Assembly (NCBI RefSeq): GCF_025024155.1
Contig: NW_026251732.1
Span: forward strand, 248,001 to 312,000
From: Gamsiella multidivaricata
Taxonomy: Eukaryota; Mortierellomycota; Mortierellomycetes; Mortierellales; Mortierellaceae
Length of the DNA stretch: 64,000 nt
Reading direction: 5' to 3'
In this document: positions 1 through 10,061 of the stretch, in pieces
Numbering within the stretch: the first letter of the stretch is position 1
How the letters are laid out: each line of letters begins with the position of its first letter
Notes under the pieces: model-generated
Database searches by the model: none
What the model was told of the DNA's origin: nothing
The model's input: only the letters and a program-made list of their open reading frames with translations
Translations under genes and position numbers: made by a program

Positions 1-547
1 TCGCTCTTGAAGGTGAATGTGGATAGAATGAGGCTGGGAGGAAGCCGCGCAAAATGTTTGCACAGGGACATGCGCTCCTGAAGGTGGAGGAGGAGGAGGA
101 GGGGGGAGGAGCGTCAGAGCGGAACTTTGACTCCGGGGCATGGGCCAGGGGTTTTCCCTCCTTTGACATAGTTGTAGATTGTTCATAGTGTGCTATGACG
201 GCAAGTTGGCATAGCTCAAGACCGTTAGGCTGCTTACAGGTCAGAATACGCACCGGAATGATGTATTCTTAGGGTTGGTGGCGACTCCGTCTCAGGAACA
301 CCAGAAGCATCACCTCCTTTTTGGACTAACGGACGTAGAATAGGACACAGCACAAGAAGTAGACATGTGTACTTCAACAAGTACCATCAACGGTGATACT
401 ACAAGGCTTTCATCGTCTACATTATCTTGTGCGACCACGATCTCCACCTCCCTTGGACTTGAGTATCGTCTGCAGTCTAGCGCGTATCTGGATAGTTTAG
501 ACAGCACGCGTAGAAGGATTTCATCGCCTGCTGTCAATCATCTCATC

Positions 548-568
548 TTTTTTTTTTTTTTTTTTTTT
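548..568. repeat. Run of 21 T
   Basis: Uninterrupted T homopolymer in the upstream non-coding region. Confidence 0.9.
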
Positions 569-982
569 CGATAAAACTATCGCTTCGAACTTGTGTATTG
601 GAATGTGGAGGTAAGCATGTGCCATGCGCCCCAAGGTATCCCTTCAAGGTTTGCTCCGTTAATTGCTCTGTGTCATTGTTGCAGTTGCAAATTGTCTCGC
701 TGTGAAAACGCGTTTCGCGTCAGGGGCGCGAGCACGATGTCTGCTGCGCTGTATATAGGACAAGCACGCCATGTGCCTCAGGGTACGTTTTACGAAGCGT
801 ACCTGAAATACTCCGTGTTTGTACATGCACGCGTGCATGAACTTGTACACATGTGCATTGATGCCAGGCAGGCTCTCGATCTTTTGCGCAGAAAAGTCCC
901 AAAGGCATGCGCGTGCAAGTAAAAAAGCAAAAAGGCAGTTGAGCGCGCTCTCCTTTCCGTCTTGTTTTTCCGTTCCCCCTCC

Positions 983-1045
983 CTTCATCGCTTCATCGCT
1001 TCATCACTTCATCACTTCATCATCTCATCACCTCATCCCTCATCG
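983..1045. repeat. Tandem 8-bp CTTCATCR repeat
   Basis: About five direct copies of CTTCATCG/CTTCATCA, then decaying CTCATC units. It sits just upstream of the ORF at 1072 and probably lies in its promoter or leader. Confidence 0.8.
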
Positions 1046-1071
1046 TCACAACCGCATGCACCTCATAGACT

Positions 1072-1699
1072 ATGCTGCCTCCGGTCGCACTCACTTTCGC
1101 TCGACAGGAAACTCTTCGTGGTCGAACAGAATCTTCATCAAATTTGTCCTGCGATCGTCGTCCCTGTGGGCTAAGCAGGGTCGCCAAGACTGTCGATCAT
1201 GCCAATTGCAGTTCAGGCACCACAGCCACAAGTCTGATTACTGCGAGCACCAGGGTCCGCAGGAGGAAGAGGACAGGGTCGCATAGCGCCCTGGTCAACT
1301 GCCTGACCAATGTGACAGCAGCAGCAGCAGCAGCAGCAGTGGCAGCAGCGGGTGGTTGCACTAACAAGCATGCACATTGCTGTCAGGGCTGTCAATTGCA
1401 TGGTGGCAAACCATGTCCAGTCAGTTCGGCCGCTTTGCTCTCCACGACCTCGCCACTGCCGCTGACCCTGCCCTTCTTCTCAGCCACTCCCTCTCATGCC
1501 ACCACCGCCAATGCTCAAGCCCTGGTCCGTTCGCAGGGTCCGCGAGCCCATTCTTCTTTTGCCTCCACCTCCCTCCACACATCCAATTCATCCTCTCCCG
1601 CTCCCCCACAACAACCCGTAGCCCTTTCTGCATACTACTCCGAGCACCACAATCCTCAATTGTCCCACTCCCGGTCTAATCAATCACACCAGGGTCCAG
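1072..1699 (+). CDS. Possible first exon of a low-complexity Cys-motif protein
   Basis: An open frame from ATG 1072 runs to 2019, with a plausible donor (CCAG|GTAGGA) after 1699. I end the call there because the later sequence becomes pyrimidine-rich and unlike protein. The translation has a poly-Ala run from a GCA repeat (about 1315-1347), then a Cys-rich motif, C-x2-C-x-L-H-G-G-K-x-C-P, and a Ser/Pro-rich tail. The same CxxCxLHGGK core recurs in the small ORF at 58437-58778, the main reason to take this frame seriously. Downstream exons were not found and no function can be named. It could equally be the leader of the gene at 3564. Confidence 0.3.
1315..1347. repeat. (GCA)n trinucleotide tract
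   Basis: Interrupted GCA repeat. In the frame of the 1072 ORF it encodes an alanine run. Confidence 0.8.
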
Positions 1700-3563
1700 G
1701 TAGGAATCATCCCTTCGTTGAACTCCTTTATCTGCTTCTACAGCTTCTTTCTTTCTACTCTCTCCTCTTCCCTTCCCATCGCATCCATCAGTCGAGATCA
1801 ACGCTATCCCTGTTTGGCCTCACCACAGCAACACAAATGGAAGAATTTAACATGCCTTCGGCCTTATTTCAGTACCGCTACCTGTCTGGAGGATGCGATG
1901 GTGCCTCAATCACCCCTATCATCTACATACGGACATCCGTCGTCGCTTGCAGTTCTCTGCTACTTCACGTTATCGTCAATCTCGCCATTCTCACCATGAT
2001 CGCATCAGCCCTGCCGTAAGCGGCCTTGTAGGGGGCACAAGGACCGCAGTTTGCATTTCATGCTACGCCATTTGGTCCGTGCTATCGTTCTTTTCCCTTC
2101 CCCATGGTTTACAATGCACTGTGCATTATTTTTCTTCTTTGCTGCTTCTTTGCCCAGCAGTTTTTGTCAGCTTTATTGAATTCGTATGGCCCCATGAGTC
2201 AAGTGGATTCTAATAATAATATCTGTATTTCTTGTTCTGTCGTCGCCACTATCGCCTATTCCCCAAAACCGCTGCTGTCAATATCATTGCACAGCGACTA
2301 CCTCGTTCACGGTTCCAGCAGGAAGTCCAATTTGGCAAGGTAATGTTTGCACGTTATAGGCTATCAATCCGTCATTTCCATTCATGTAATCTTTGTCTCT
2401 CATATGCAAGCGTTTTTGCAATTAAGCTACGAGACATGCCCGATGAAGAATGGCCGCCAATGGATCTACTTCCATAGTTCACTCTTATCTGCTGTCGCCT
2501 GCCCCTGCCCCCATTCTCCTCGCTCTTTCTTCTCACCGTTTCATTTTGTGGTCGGGGTCCGCATTTGTCGAGCAGAATCACACCTATTCCAGACCAAATG
2601 TCGCTATTATACAATTCGACCCCCTTCATTTTCATTATTGCAAGGGTCAATCGTTCATAGCACTATTGTTCTTGCCTTCATTCATCCCTCATTTTTTAAT
2701 CACTCACTCTCCGTTGAGTACACCGCCATATCTATCTATCCTCGTGTATGTGAGCGTACAAAGGAGGTTGTTACATGCAATGTGGGTAGCGATGGACGCC
2801 GCTATCTGCAGGGGCCGCCATAACGCTACAGGCATTCCCTTGTCTCTTCCTTTACATTCACTTTGGCTATCAACGCCCCACCCTTACTTCGGCAAGCCCT
2901 ATCTAAAGAAGCGCATGCATGGCTAAGTCGGATGTATAGGTTGGCATGTGTTTGTGCAGCTCTCCCGTTTCAGGGCACGTTTATTTGATCAGTAATCACA
3001 TTCTCTTCAGGAACTTTTGTTTATGTTCATGCCCTTCAGATTCGTCTGTCGTAGCCTTCTATGGCGAACGGCATCAGTTCCCAGGGAACGTCTTTCAGCG
3101 AACGCACAGATGGTGGACTCAAGATATTTCGTCAACAAACAGCGCACAGCACTAGTAGTGTGTATTTTTAGAAAAATAGAACCATCTACTGCATGGATAT
3201 CGTACATACCACACAACGGCCTTAGTTTCCTTTTCCTTTACAAAAGCAAGTATCTATCCATGAATCCTCCCTTTCACTGGACTAATTTCCTTCCGCCAGC
3301 CTCTTTTCCAATCATTTATGGTTTATTACTGTACATGGTTTGCTACATGGTCCTCGTTACAGTCATTCAACAAGTGCGATCCACGGCGATTTGTGCTGCC
3401 CTGTGTGGTCCATGTGTTTGGGATACCCAAATAGGATGATAAATGGGATTTCAGGATTTCATTTCACAAGTCGTGATCGAACAGTGCACATACCCCCATG
3501 GCAATGTCAACAATAGGAGCGTAGCATGCCCAAAGCAAACATGCGCTTACCCATCAACAAAGC
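1700..3563. other. Gene-poor upstream region
   Basis: This is mostly pyrimidine-rich AT-moderate sequence. Several overlapping short open frames exist but none has coherent composition, splice support or recognisable domains. It is probably 5' regulatory or leader sequence for the gene starting at 3564. Confidence 0.45.
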
Positions 3564-5909
3564 ATGATTATCGATTTGCAATTCATTGACATCCCGTTAT
3601 TTTCGACCTCCTTAGCGTACGAGAGTGTCAAAAACAAAATCATTGCGACACAGCAGCGACGGTGGCAAGCCCTCAGTGAATACTGTCAGTGGCAACTGTG
3701 GGATCGTGAACCTGTCTTTGTTGAGCACGAATACGATCAAGAGAGAGCAGCGCAGAGATCAATGTCTGCGACATTAAACACTACAGCCCCTACGATGAGC
3801 CTGCTTGTTCACTATCACTCTCCTTCACCACATGTGCCTGCAGGTGCAGGTGCAATGCACTCACAAGAAGTCGGACTTGAGTTCGGCCCCAGCATCCATA
3901 AACCCTATTACGCCCAAGGGGGGCCAATGAGAGCCGACAGTGGAGTGTGCAGCAACGTGAACAAGAAGAAGAGCCATGTTCGATCATCATTAACGGAGGC
4001 AGGGTGGACACCGACGGGCAGGGCTACGCTGAACAAGGATAGCCGAAGACGACAGGGAGGGGAGCGCTCAGCGGAGCCTAGACCGGATGCGGAGTTGGAC
4101 CTGGCCCGTGAGCCAATAATGAAATCCGATAGGGCTGAGAGGTCCTCCTCTCCTTCTCCTCCTCCTCCGCCAGAGATAACGTTATCACTGTCTTCAAACA
4201 CACAGTTGACATCTTGTGCAGCATCCATGCTATGCGTGCCTTCTTCCTCTTCTCTCCATTGCCCTTCTTCGATCAGCTCTATACCACATAGCCCTCCTCT
4301 GCCGCCCTCATCTTCATCCCCACCACCTACAGCACCAGCACTCAACTCATGTTTTATCGCCAGTCCAAGCATGCCAGTCGCAACACTCTCGCCTCCATGC
4401 TCTCAGTCGCTCACAGCCAAATGCTCGAAACCACACCCTGACTGTCCGCCGTCGCCGTCGGTCCTGGCATCGTCTCTGCAGACGGTGAGATATGCCAGCG
4501 AGCGTGGTAGGCACCTGGCTAGGCAGTCAAGGACAAGTCTCCACAGACTGCTAGACTCAGTCATGGACAGTACCCCGCCCTCACTGGCAGAGTCCAATTC
4601 CAGGCACTATTTTTATTCCGAAAATAATTGCTCGTCCAATATCAACACAGCCCCTGGATCGTCTGCTATCACCTCATCGCACACTGCAATCATATCAGCA
4701 CACCGACCGACGATAGGTCCACGAGCGAGTACCAAAGCCAAGTTCTTTGTCTGCGACGAGGACAGTGAGGAGGAATTAGAGACAGGATCTTTGGATCAAG
4801 ATATTGACCGGGGCACAGGCGCCCTTCAAGCAATGCCGAATATGGAACCCAAATGCGACCGTGGTCAGGAGCGCGTACATGGCGATCAGAGTGAATTCGA
4901 AGACGATAAAAAGAGCTTTCCCGGATTGGCGGTACCACATACTCACCACCGGATATACTTCCAGCACCCGTCGATTGCTTGCGCTTCTGGGGTGGAGGGG
5001 AGGAGGCAGTCGCTGCTCTCAGATTTGTTTATGGCAGAAAAACTCTTGGCGGCTCAGCGCGCAGCATTAAACAAAGGAGCACAGGGCATTGCGGCACAGA
5101 AGACTCCATCGACATTGTCAAATTCGTCCTCATGCTGCCACAGCACTGCAAATTCCGATGGAGAGGCTTCACCATCCAAGACTACTTTGCTTCACCAGCA
5201 TTATCGCTCAACTCGGGAACAGCCGCACCAGACAATATCTGAATTAGAACATCAGTTCCTTCAATCCAACCAAAGCCAGCGTTTTGGCGATCATCTCCCT
5301 GCCCAGCAGCATGACGATCTGGTTGTGACCAAGGATGTAACCAGTTATGACAGGACGCCTAGCTCGCCCTTGAGGAGGACCAAAAAATCCATGTTCAAGA
5401 AGCTGGACGAGCTGGCAGTGGATACTGCGCTCACGGAGGACACTTCAGAAAGGGCGGCATATCTCTCGCCAGCATCCTTGCCACAGTTTGCGCCACCTTT
5501 ATCCATTCCATTTCCAGTCGCGCCAGCAACAACTGCATCCGACAAAGCCATTTGTAAAACAAATCTTGTAACAACATTACCATCAGCTTCTGCACTTCCC
5601 CCATTCAAGTGCTCAACCAAACAAAATAATCTCTCCACTCCACCATCATCCGCAGTCAAGACCTGCCGCTGTACACCGGCGACGCCGACCACAACTACTG
5701 CCTTTGCGACTGCGACATCGAAATACACAGCGACTGCGTCATCAGAATCTGCCGCGAGTATCGCTGCCGCTGCTGCCAATTCTGTTGGCGGAGGGGGCGT
5801 GTTTTCGGGCTGGTCCCGAGTATATCATGTCCAGACACAGGTCCATTCGTTGTATGGACAGTTGACTTCATCCATTCAGCGCGCACTTTCGACTGCTACG
5901 GCAACGTAG
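3564..5909 (+). CDS. Large low-complexity protein, unknown function
   Basis: A single open frame of 781 codons from ATG 3564 to TAG 5907-5909. It is rich in Ser, Pro, Thr and Ala with homopolymer-like Ser/Pro stretches (residues about 195-260) and an Ala/Gly tract near the end, so most of it is probably disordered. Three short conserved-looking islands stand out. One is an acidic KFFVCDEDSEEELE segment (about residue 392). The second is a predicted helix, RRQSLLSDLFMAEKLLAAQ (about 480-500). The third is KSMFKKLDELAVDTALTED (about 610-630). Islands of the type K-F-F-x-acidic followed by a leucine-rich helix occur in fungal nitrogen-regulation-associated DUF3295-type proteins, but this match is from memory and weak. 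Upstream exons cannot be excluded. Coding status is supported by frame length and composition. Confidence 0.6.
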   Translation: MIIDLQFIDIPLFSTSLAYESVKNKIIATQQRRWQALSEYCQWQLWDREPVFVEHEYDQERAAQRSMSATLNTTAPTMSLLVHYHSPSPHVPAGAGAMHSQEVGLEFGPSIHKPYYAQGGPMRADSGVCSNVNKKKSHVRSSLTEAGWTPTGRATLNKDSRRRQGGERSAEPRPDAELDLAREPIMKSDRAERSSSPSPPPPPEITLSLSSNTQLTSCAASMLCVPSSSSLHCPSSISSIPHSPPLPPSSSSPPPTAPALNSCFIASPSMPVATLSPPCSQSLTAKCSKPHPDCPPSPSVLASSLQTVRYASERGRHLARQSRTSLHRLLDSVMDSTPPSLAESNSRHYFYSENNCSSNINTAPGSSAITSSHTAIISAHRPTIGPRASTKAKFFVCDEDSEEELETGSLDQDIDRGTGALQAMPNMEPKCDRGQERVHGDQSEFEDDKKSFPGLAVPHTHHRIYFQHPSIACASGVEGRRQSLLSDLFMAEKLLAAQRAALNKGAQGIAAQKTPSTLSNSSSCCHSTANSDGEASPSKTTLLHQHYRSTREQPHQTISELEHQFLQSNQSQRFGDHLPAQQHDDLVVTKDVTSYDRTPSSPLRRTKKSMFKKLDELAVDTALTEDTSERAAYLSPASLPQFAPPLSIPFPVAPATTASDKAICKTNLVTTLPSASALPPFKCSTKQNNLSTPPSSAVKTCRCTPATPTTTTAFATATSKYTATASSESAASIAAAAANSVGGGGVFSGWSRVYHVQTQVHSLYGQLTSSIQRALSTATAT

Positions 5910-6626
5910 GAAGCCATTCAGGAATAAACACATACAGCCACGTAGCTATTCAAAGACAGCTACATTACATTCATACTCTTTGTTTTATTAGGAATGGTAA
6001 TTCCAGGCAGATAAAATTGCTTCCTGCATGAAGAAATGGCACTGGCATCAGAAATAGTACTAGAGCGCTCCGCAAAGTGAACAAAGGGAAATGCCATGGA
6101 GGAAAGATAGGTTTTATTGACCTAGATAGCCATACGACCAGCACAGTTTGCAGCAAAGCCTAGAATAGACAGCTTGATTAACGTGATGGGTAGTACCGAG
6201 TAAGAACTAGATGATCTGCCTGGAAGCAAGGTTCTACTTGTTATGAGGATAGAGACCGATGGAAGTGTAGCCGCAGTAGTAGTACGCGATCGTGCGAATG
6301 AAAGAGTGGAAGACAACGAGGTGCGAGATAGGGGACTCGCGCGGTAGTTGATACCGGAGTAGCATTGTGCTTATGGTGCCTACGTGGGTGGTAGGTTTGG
6401 AGAAGAGAGAGGCGGTGGGCCTTGGGGATGATGATAATGATATTATGATGATGGTATCAATGGACTCTTAGGATTCGACGAGGTAGAAGAGGTACCCCAG
6501 TATTCGGGTGCGCTGCTCTAGAAGCCATGCATCAAATCACAGAACTAATAAAAGCTGTCAGAAGCAGACGTATAAGAAAAGAAGCTGTGGGCAACAGCAT
6601 CTAACAATCAACGGACACGATCATGG
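5910..6626. other. Intergenic region
   Basis: Nothing identifiable. It contains the 3' flank of the 781-codon gene and ATGATG-rich sequence around 6425-6450. Confidence 0.5.
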
Positions 6627-6860
6627 CTAGGCCGAGACTCTGTGTTCTAGGCAGCCTTGACATTTGAGGGACCTTGAAACGACGTGTGAGAACCCGCCGA
6701 CCTTGGGGATAGACAATGCGACGACGAGGCAGTAGACACCGGCAATGGCGAATGATATCTTCCAATGCACGAAGAAGCCGAAGTACTTGGGGGGGGGGGG
6801 GGGAAGAGGATGTTGGCGGGTATCGGTGCTGGCTTGGATTTCGAGAAGCATGATGTACAA
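6627..6860 (-). pseudogene. Fragment resembling an ELO/GNS1-type fatty-acid elongase N-terminus
   Basis: The minus-strand frame reads a proline run, then KYFGFFVHWKISFAIAGVYC followed by a VVALSIPKVGG segment and a HVVSRS tail. The spacing F-F-x2-W-K-x3-A-I-A-x2-Y, then P-K-V-G-x2-S-x-V-V, is what I recall for the first membrane segment of fungal long-chain fatty-acid elongases. The frame stops soon after, no HxxHH catalytic box follows, and the proline run comes from a 15-G tract (6789-6803). I read it as a decayed single-exon fragment. It lies next to the left end of the DNA transposon. The identification is by pattern only; it could be an unrelated membrane fragment. Confidence 0.35.
6789..6803. 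repeat. Run of 15 G
   Basis: Uninterrupted G homopolymer, inside the elongase-like fragment. Confidence 0.9.
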
Positions 6861-7140
6861 TACATGTCTCCGGTCGAGGGAGTGATCTGACGAGTATCAA
6901 TTGGAAAGAGCAGAAAAAAGCGAGTAGCAGGTGAATAGATTGAAGAAAAAGGGTATGTTCAAAGAAAGGATTAACCCAGAATACGCAGGTGCCGGTGCGG
7001 GTTGAAACGTGCCTTCGAAAGGTAACTTAAACGGTAATGACATTGCTGGTTAAGATCGGGTGTAGAATGTGGGATACCGACGTGGCGGTGAACCTGCCAT
7101 TGCGGCGGTTTGGGTGCTTCATGGAATCGATACGCGCGTA

Positions 7141-7200
7141 GATTCCTCGCCAAGAAGTAATGCCCCAAATATTTTTTACAATAAAACCAATTCAAAAATT
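7141..7200. repeat. Left terminal inverted repeat of the DDE transposon
   Basis: Inverted copy of 9607-9666; see the element entry. The first 28 bp are best conserved, then an AT-rich portion with AATTCAAA. Confidence 0.7.
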
Positions 7201-7395
7201 TCGTTAAGCCACTGAAGTTCAGGACGAAATGTTCCCCAAAAAACCAGTTCCTTAGAATTCTCACGATGGGAAAATTTTTTTGTTCCCCCGCACAAAATCC
7301 ATGCAAAGCCTTTCGCCTGCGCAACTGCCTCATCAAGGACTCCATCACCATCATCTCCCCCTCAATCTCTAGACAGTTTCTAAGACGCGTAGCCG

Positions 7396-9551
7396 ATGTC
7401 TGGACGGAAAGACGTGTCTACTCCTGCTGGATCCCCGGCTCCTGAGGAGCCAGTCGTCACGCCTACAAAGACCGCGCCCACCAAGACCCAGCTTCTGAAT
7501 ATTTCGCCCAGAAGAAGCACGCGACTTATTTCAATCTCCCCCGTCCAGAAAACATTGGACTTTGGCGACTCCCCCCATCGCAACATGGCATCGTTCAACA
7601 GCTCCCCTATCCGCTACGGTGGCAGACCCCAACCAATCCTCCACTTCGCTACGCCGGTACTTCCACTAAAGTCACCCCTAAGCACAACAAGCCTGTCACC
7701 ACCTCTTCTCCAGATCCTGTACCAGGCCCAGGGGGACCGCCTCTAACAAACGACAACGATCCTCCTGTGGTTGATCAAGTCGGTCAAAAGGACAACCCAT
7801 TTTGGAGCGCCGAGTCTTCCGCCGACGCCAGCATTGGCATTGATATGTTCAAGCATGGCAGTTCAGTCTACGTGCCCTCTGAGTACCGACTCCTGGCACA
7901 TGTCTTCAAGAAGCTGACTTCACCTGACACTCCTCCCGCCGTTCAAGACTGGATGAAAATCCTTGGGAGGGGAACATCGCATCAACTGTCAGCTCTGACT
8001 GGTACAGGGGAGCGCACTTGCAGGAAGGCAGTAGCTTTCGCAGAAACTGGATCCATTGACAAGGAGGAGATTGACCGACCGGGACGACCTCTAAGTGAAC
8101 TGGACGAGAACCTTGCAGCCAAGATTCGCGACATCATCACTCGATCTAACAAAAAGAGTATCCCCAACTCAGCTAGCCGTATTTCGAACGAATTGAGGAT
8201 GGAATACAACATCAAGAGGTCTGCACGATCGATTACACGCGACCTCCACAAGCTTGGGATGTACTGGGGAAAAGGTGTGCGTCAGAACATGATGCACGAC
8301 TCACCGGAAAATGCTACCTATCGGCTCGACTATCTTGAACGCCGCTTGAAGAACCTGATTGGCAATGATGGTGAGATCAGATCACGTCGTCCCGAGGTGT
8401 TTTTGGACGAGTCGTATTGTCAGCTTGACCATGCTGCGGCAAACCGATGGGTTCTTAAGAAGGGCGGCATGGTTTCGGAACCAGGTCGGAAACCGCTCCT
8501 TGTCATATTCGCCGCATTCGCTGTGTCATGGAACAAGAACAAGCGGCAGTTGCAGGCCCGATTTGTGCAGGACAGTGTCTACATCTGGCCTGCGATCGGG
8601 AAGTCCCACCTGGCGACGAAGCCGAAAGAAGGCAAGGAACAGTACGACTCTGCGCTGTGGCGCAATGTCCCGAAGGAGATCCGAGATTCCAAGGTCATTG
8701 CTGACAACCGCGATTATCATGGAAACTTCTCAGCAGATTTATTCGACAGCATCTTCAAACGGCTATGCATAAACCTTGGCAAAATGGGATACGGTCCTTG
8801 CAATATTCACTTGGACGGTGCTTCATACCACTTTCGCAAAATCAACAAAAAGCCTACCAGCTCCACCAAGGTGGATGATATGCTCAAATGGTTCCAGGAC
8901 GGGGGCCATGAACTGCCGGCGACTACACGGCCAAATGGAAAACCAACCAAAGCGGAAATGTTGCAGCACATCAAAGACCATACCGATCGATCTAGTTATA
9001 CCATTTATGACATTGCAGCTGGCAATGGTGGCCACTTTATATACAAAACTCCTCCCTACCATTGCGAGCTCCAGCCAATTGAGAAGATCTGGGTCATCGT
9101 CAAGCAGATGGTCGCTAGCCAAACCACAGGGAACCTGTCACGCTTGAATCTCAAGAGGATGCTTGATAGACATTTTGTTGACACACCTTCCAGTACTTTT
9201 ATCTCTGTGTGGAAAGCCAGTGTTAGAATCGGAAGAGAGCAATATGCAGCCGGTAATAAACCAGCGCAAGCTTCCTTGACAGCAACGCCTTTAGTGGAAG
9301 GGCCTGAGGAGGATGAGGAGAACTATGAAGAGATGGTACTGAGTGTGGATCTTATGGGAGAAGAGGCATGGACAAGAGCCCTTGAGGTGGTAAACGCTGC
9401 TGATCCCTATGAAAATGGCAACCTTTTCATTATGGAGCCGTCATCAACGGATGATCTAGAGAACGACCGCGACGATGTCCACGATGGCTATGCAGGCATC
9501 GGGGATGATGGTGTTGAAATTTGTCTGGCCGAGGATGGCCTCAGGAAGTAG
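7396..9551 (+). CDS. DDE transposase (IS630/Tc1-like), N-terminal region frame-disrupted
   Basis: The main frame (7767-9551, 594 codons) has an N-terminal helix-turn-helix/winged region (about residues 65-175) and a DDE_3-type catalytic core. The catalytic triad is visible: D214 in FLDES, D350 in HLDGASYH and E439 in the L-Q-P-I-E-K-I-W motif, which corresponds to the usual N-P-I-E. The C-terminus is acidic. A basic, proline-rich N-terminal stretch lies in another frame from ATG 7396 to 7746. The main frame stays open upstream to about 7620, so a single indel or a small unrecognised intron between about 7600 and 7740 would join them. The core looks intact. It would cut and paste DNA between TA sites using the flanking TIRs. 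A shorter start at a Met in the main frame is possible. Confidence 0.8.
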
Positions 9552-9606
9552 CTCCATTGAAAAATATATCACCTTTTGGGAGAAATTTTAAATTTTTTTG
9601 GAAAAT

Positions 9607-9666
9607 AAATGTTTGAATTAAAAATGTATTCTATAAATATGGGGCGTTACTTTGTGGCGAGGACTC
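9607..9666. repeat. Right terminal inverted repeat of the DDE transposon
   Basis: The outermost bases read ...GGCGAGGACTC followed by TA. The sequence pairs with the left end at 7141. Confidence 0.7.
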
Positions 9667-9740
9667 TATTCAATTCGATTCTGGCAAATTTTAGGATGGC
9701 ACTTTTTGACGCACAATCGCCATGCAATCGACTGAATTAA

Positions 9741-9790
9741 AATTTATTATTGTAAAAATATAGGTATCGCTACTTTTTGAGGCGGACTCT
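9741..9790. repeat. Second, diverged copy of the transposon right end
   Basis: Reading inward from 9788 on the minus strand, the sequence starts GAGTCCGCCTCAAAAAGTAG, then a TATTTTTACAATAA block and AATTCAGTCG. It resembles the left TIR, including the TTTTTACAATAA block, and is also followed by TA. It is therefore a related transposon end 120 bp beyond the first. It marks either a nested or older element, or the edge of the neighbouring XPG-Fanzor element. Confidence 0.6.
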
Positions 9791-9924
9791 ACGCGTGTTC
9801 ACAACCCTAGACGTCGTGAATGTCGTGCAGATTGGCTGGACCCTTTGGACGGAAATAAGTATTTTTGAAGGATGGCAATAAGGACCTTCAGTGTCTCTCG
9901 TACCGTCTTCGCAAACCACCTTTC

Positions 9925-10061
9925 GCTCCCCAATAAATACCCGCGTGGAAGGAAAAAAAATAGATCTTTCCACCTTTCCATCCCTCGATCATTTCTCAGT
10001 CATTACATCCTCCCTCTACTGTCTTTTTCCCATTGCCACTATTATCCACATATCCCTCGCC
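9925..10061 (+). promoter_or_regulatory. Putative promoter and leader of the XPG-Fanzor gene
   Basis: An AATAAATA box at about 9931 is followed by a pyrimidine-rich leader and the strong start context CGCCATGGG at 10062. This is inferred from position and composition only. Confidence 0.35.

Larger units (their letters stand above)
1..1071. other. Non-coding region with simple repeats
   Basis: No gene is supported here. The stretch holds a purine-rich GGA tract near 86-110, a run of 21 T at 548-568 and five tandem copies of an 8-bp CTTCATCR unit starting at 983. Short open frames overlap one another on both strands and lack any recognisable domain, so they are treated as chance. Confidence 0.5.
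7141..9666 (+). mobile_element. Tc1/mariner-like (IS630-type) DNA transposon with TIRs and TA duplication
   Basis: The left end begins GATTCCTCGCCAAGAAGTAA at 7141. The reverse complement of the right end begins GAGTCCTCGCCACAAAGTAA at 9666. These match at about 24 of the first 28 positions, and both ends continue into AT-rich sequence with a shared AATTCAAA block. A TA dinucleotide flanks each end (7139-7140 and 9667-9668), the target duplication typical of the Tc1/mariner/IS630 superfamily. The 2.5-kb interior carries one transposase on the + strand. A second, more diverged copy of the same right end lies at 9741-9788, directly before the XPG-Fanzor gene. TIR divergence implies the copy is not brand new. 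Confidence 0.75.

Noticed and set aside
659..988. 109-codon minus-strand frame opposite a similar + frame
   Set aside because: Overlapping frames on both strands, no start context, no domain and odd composition; most likely chance.
1718..3439. Chain of overlapping + frames between 1.7 and 3.4 kb
   Set aside because: They overlap in different frames, are pyrimidine-derived (Ser/Leu/Phe/His-rich) and show no consistent splice-linked product.
3908..4372. 154-codon minus frame with Gly/Glu-rich sequence
   Set aside because: Antisense shadow of the Ser/Pro-rich coding frame at 3564-5909.
9669..9790. A complete small non-autonomous element between the two transposon right ends
   Set aside because: Only the right end is recognisable; no matching left end at 9669, so it is recorded as a diverged end only.
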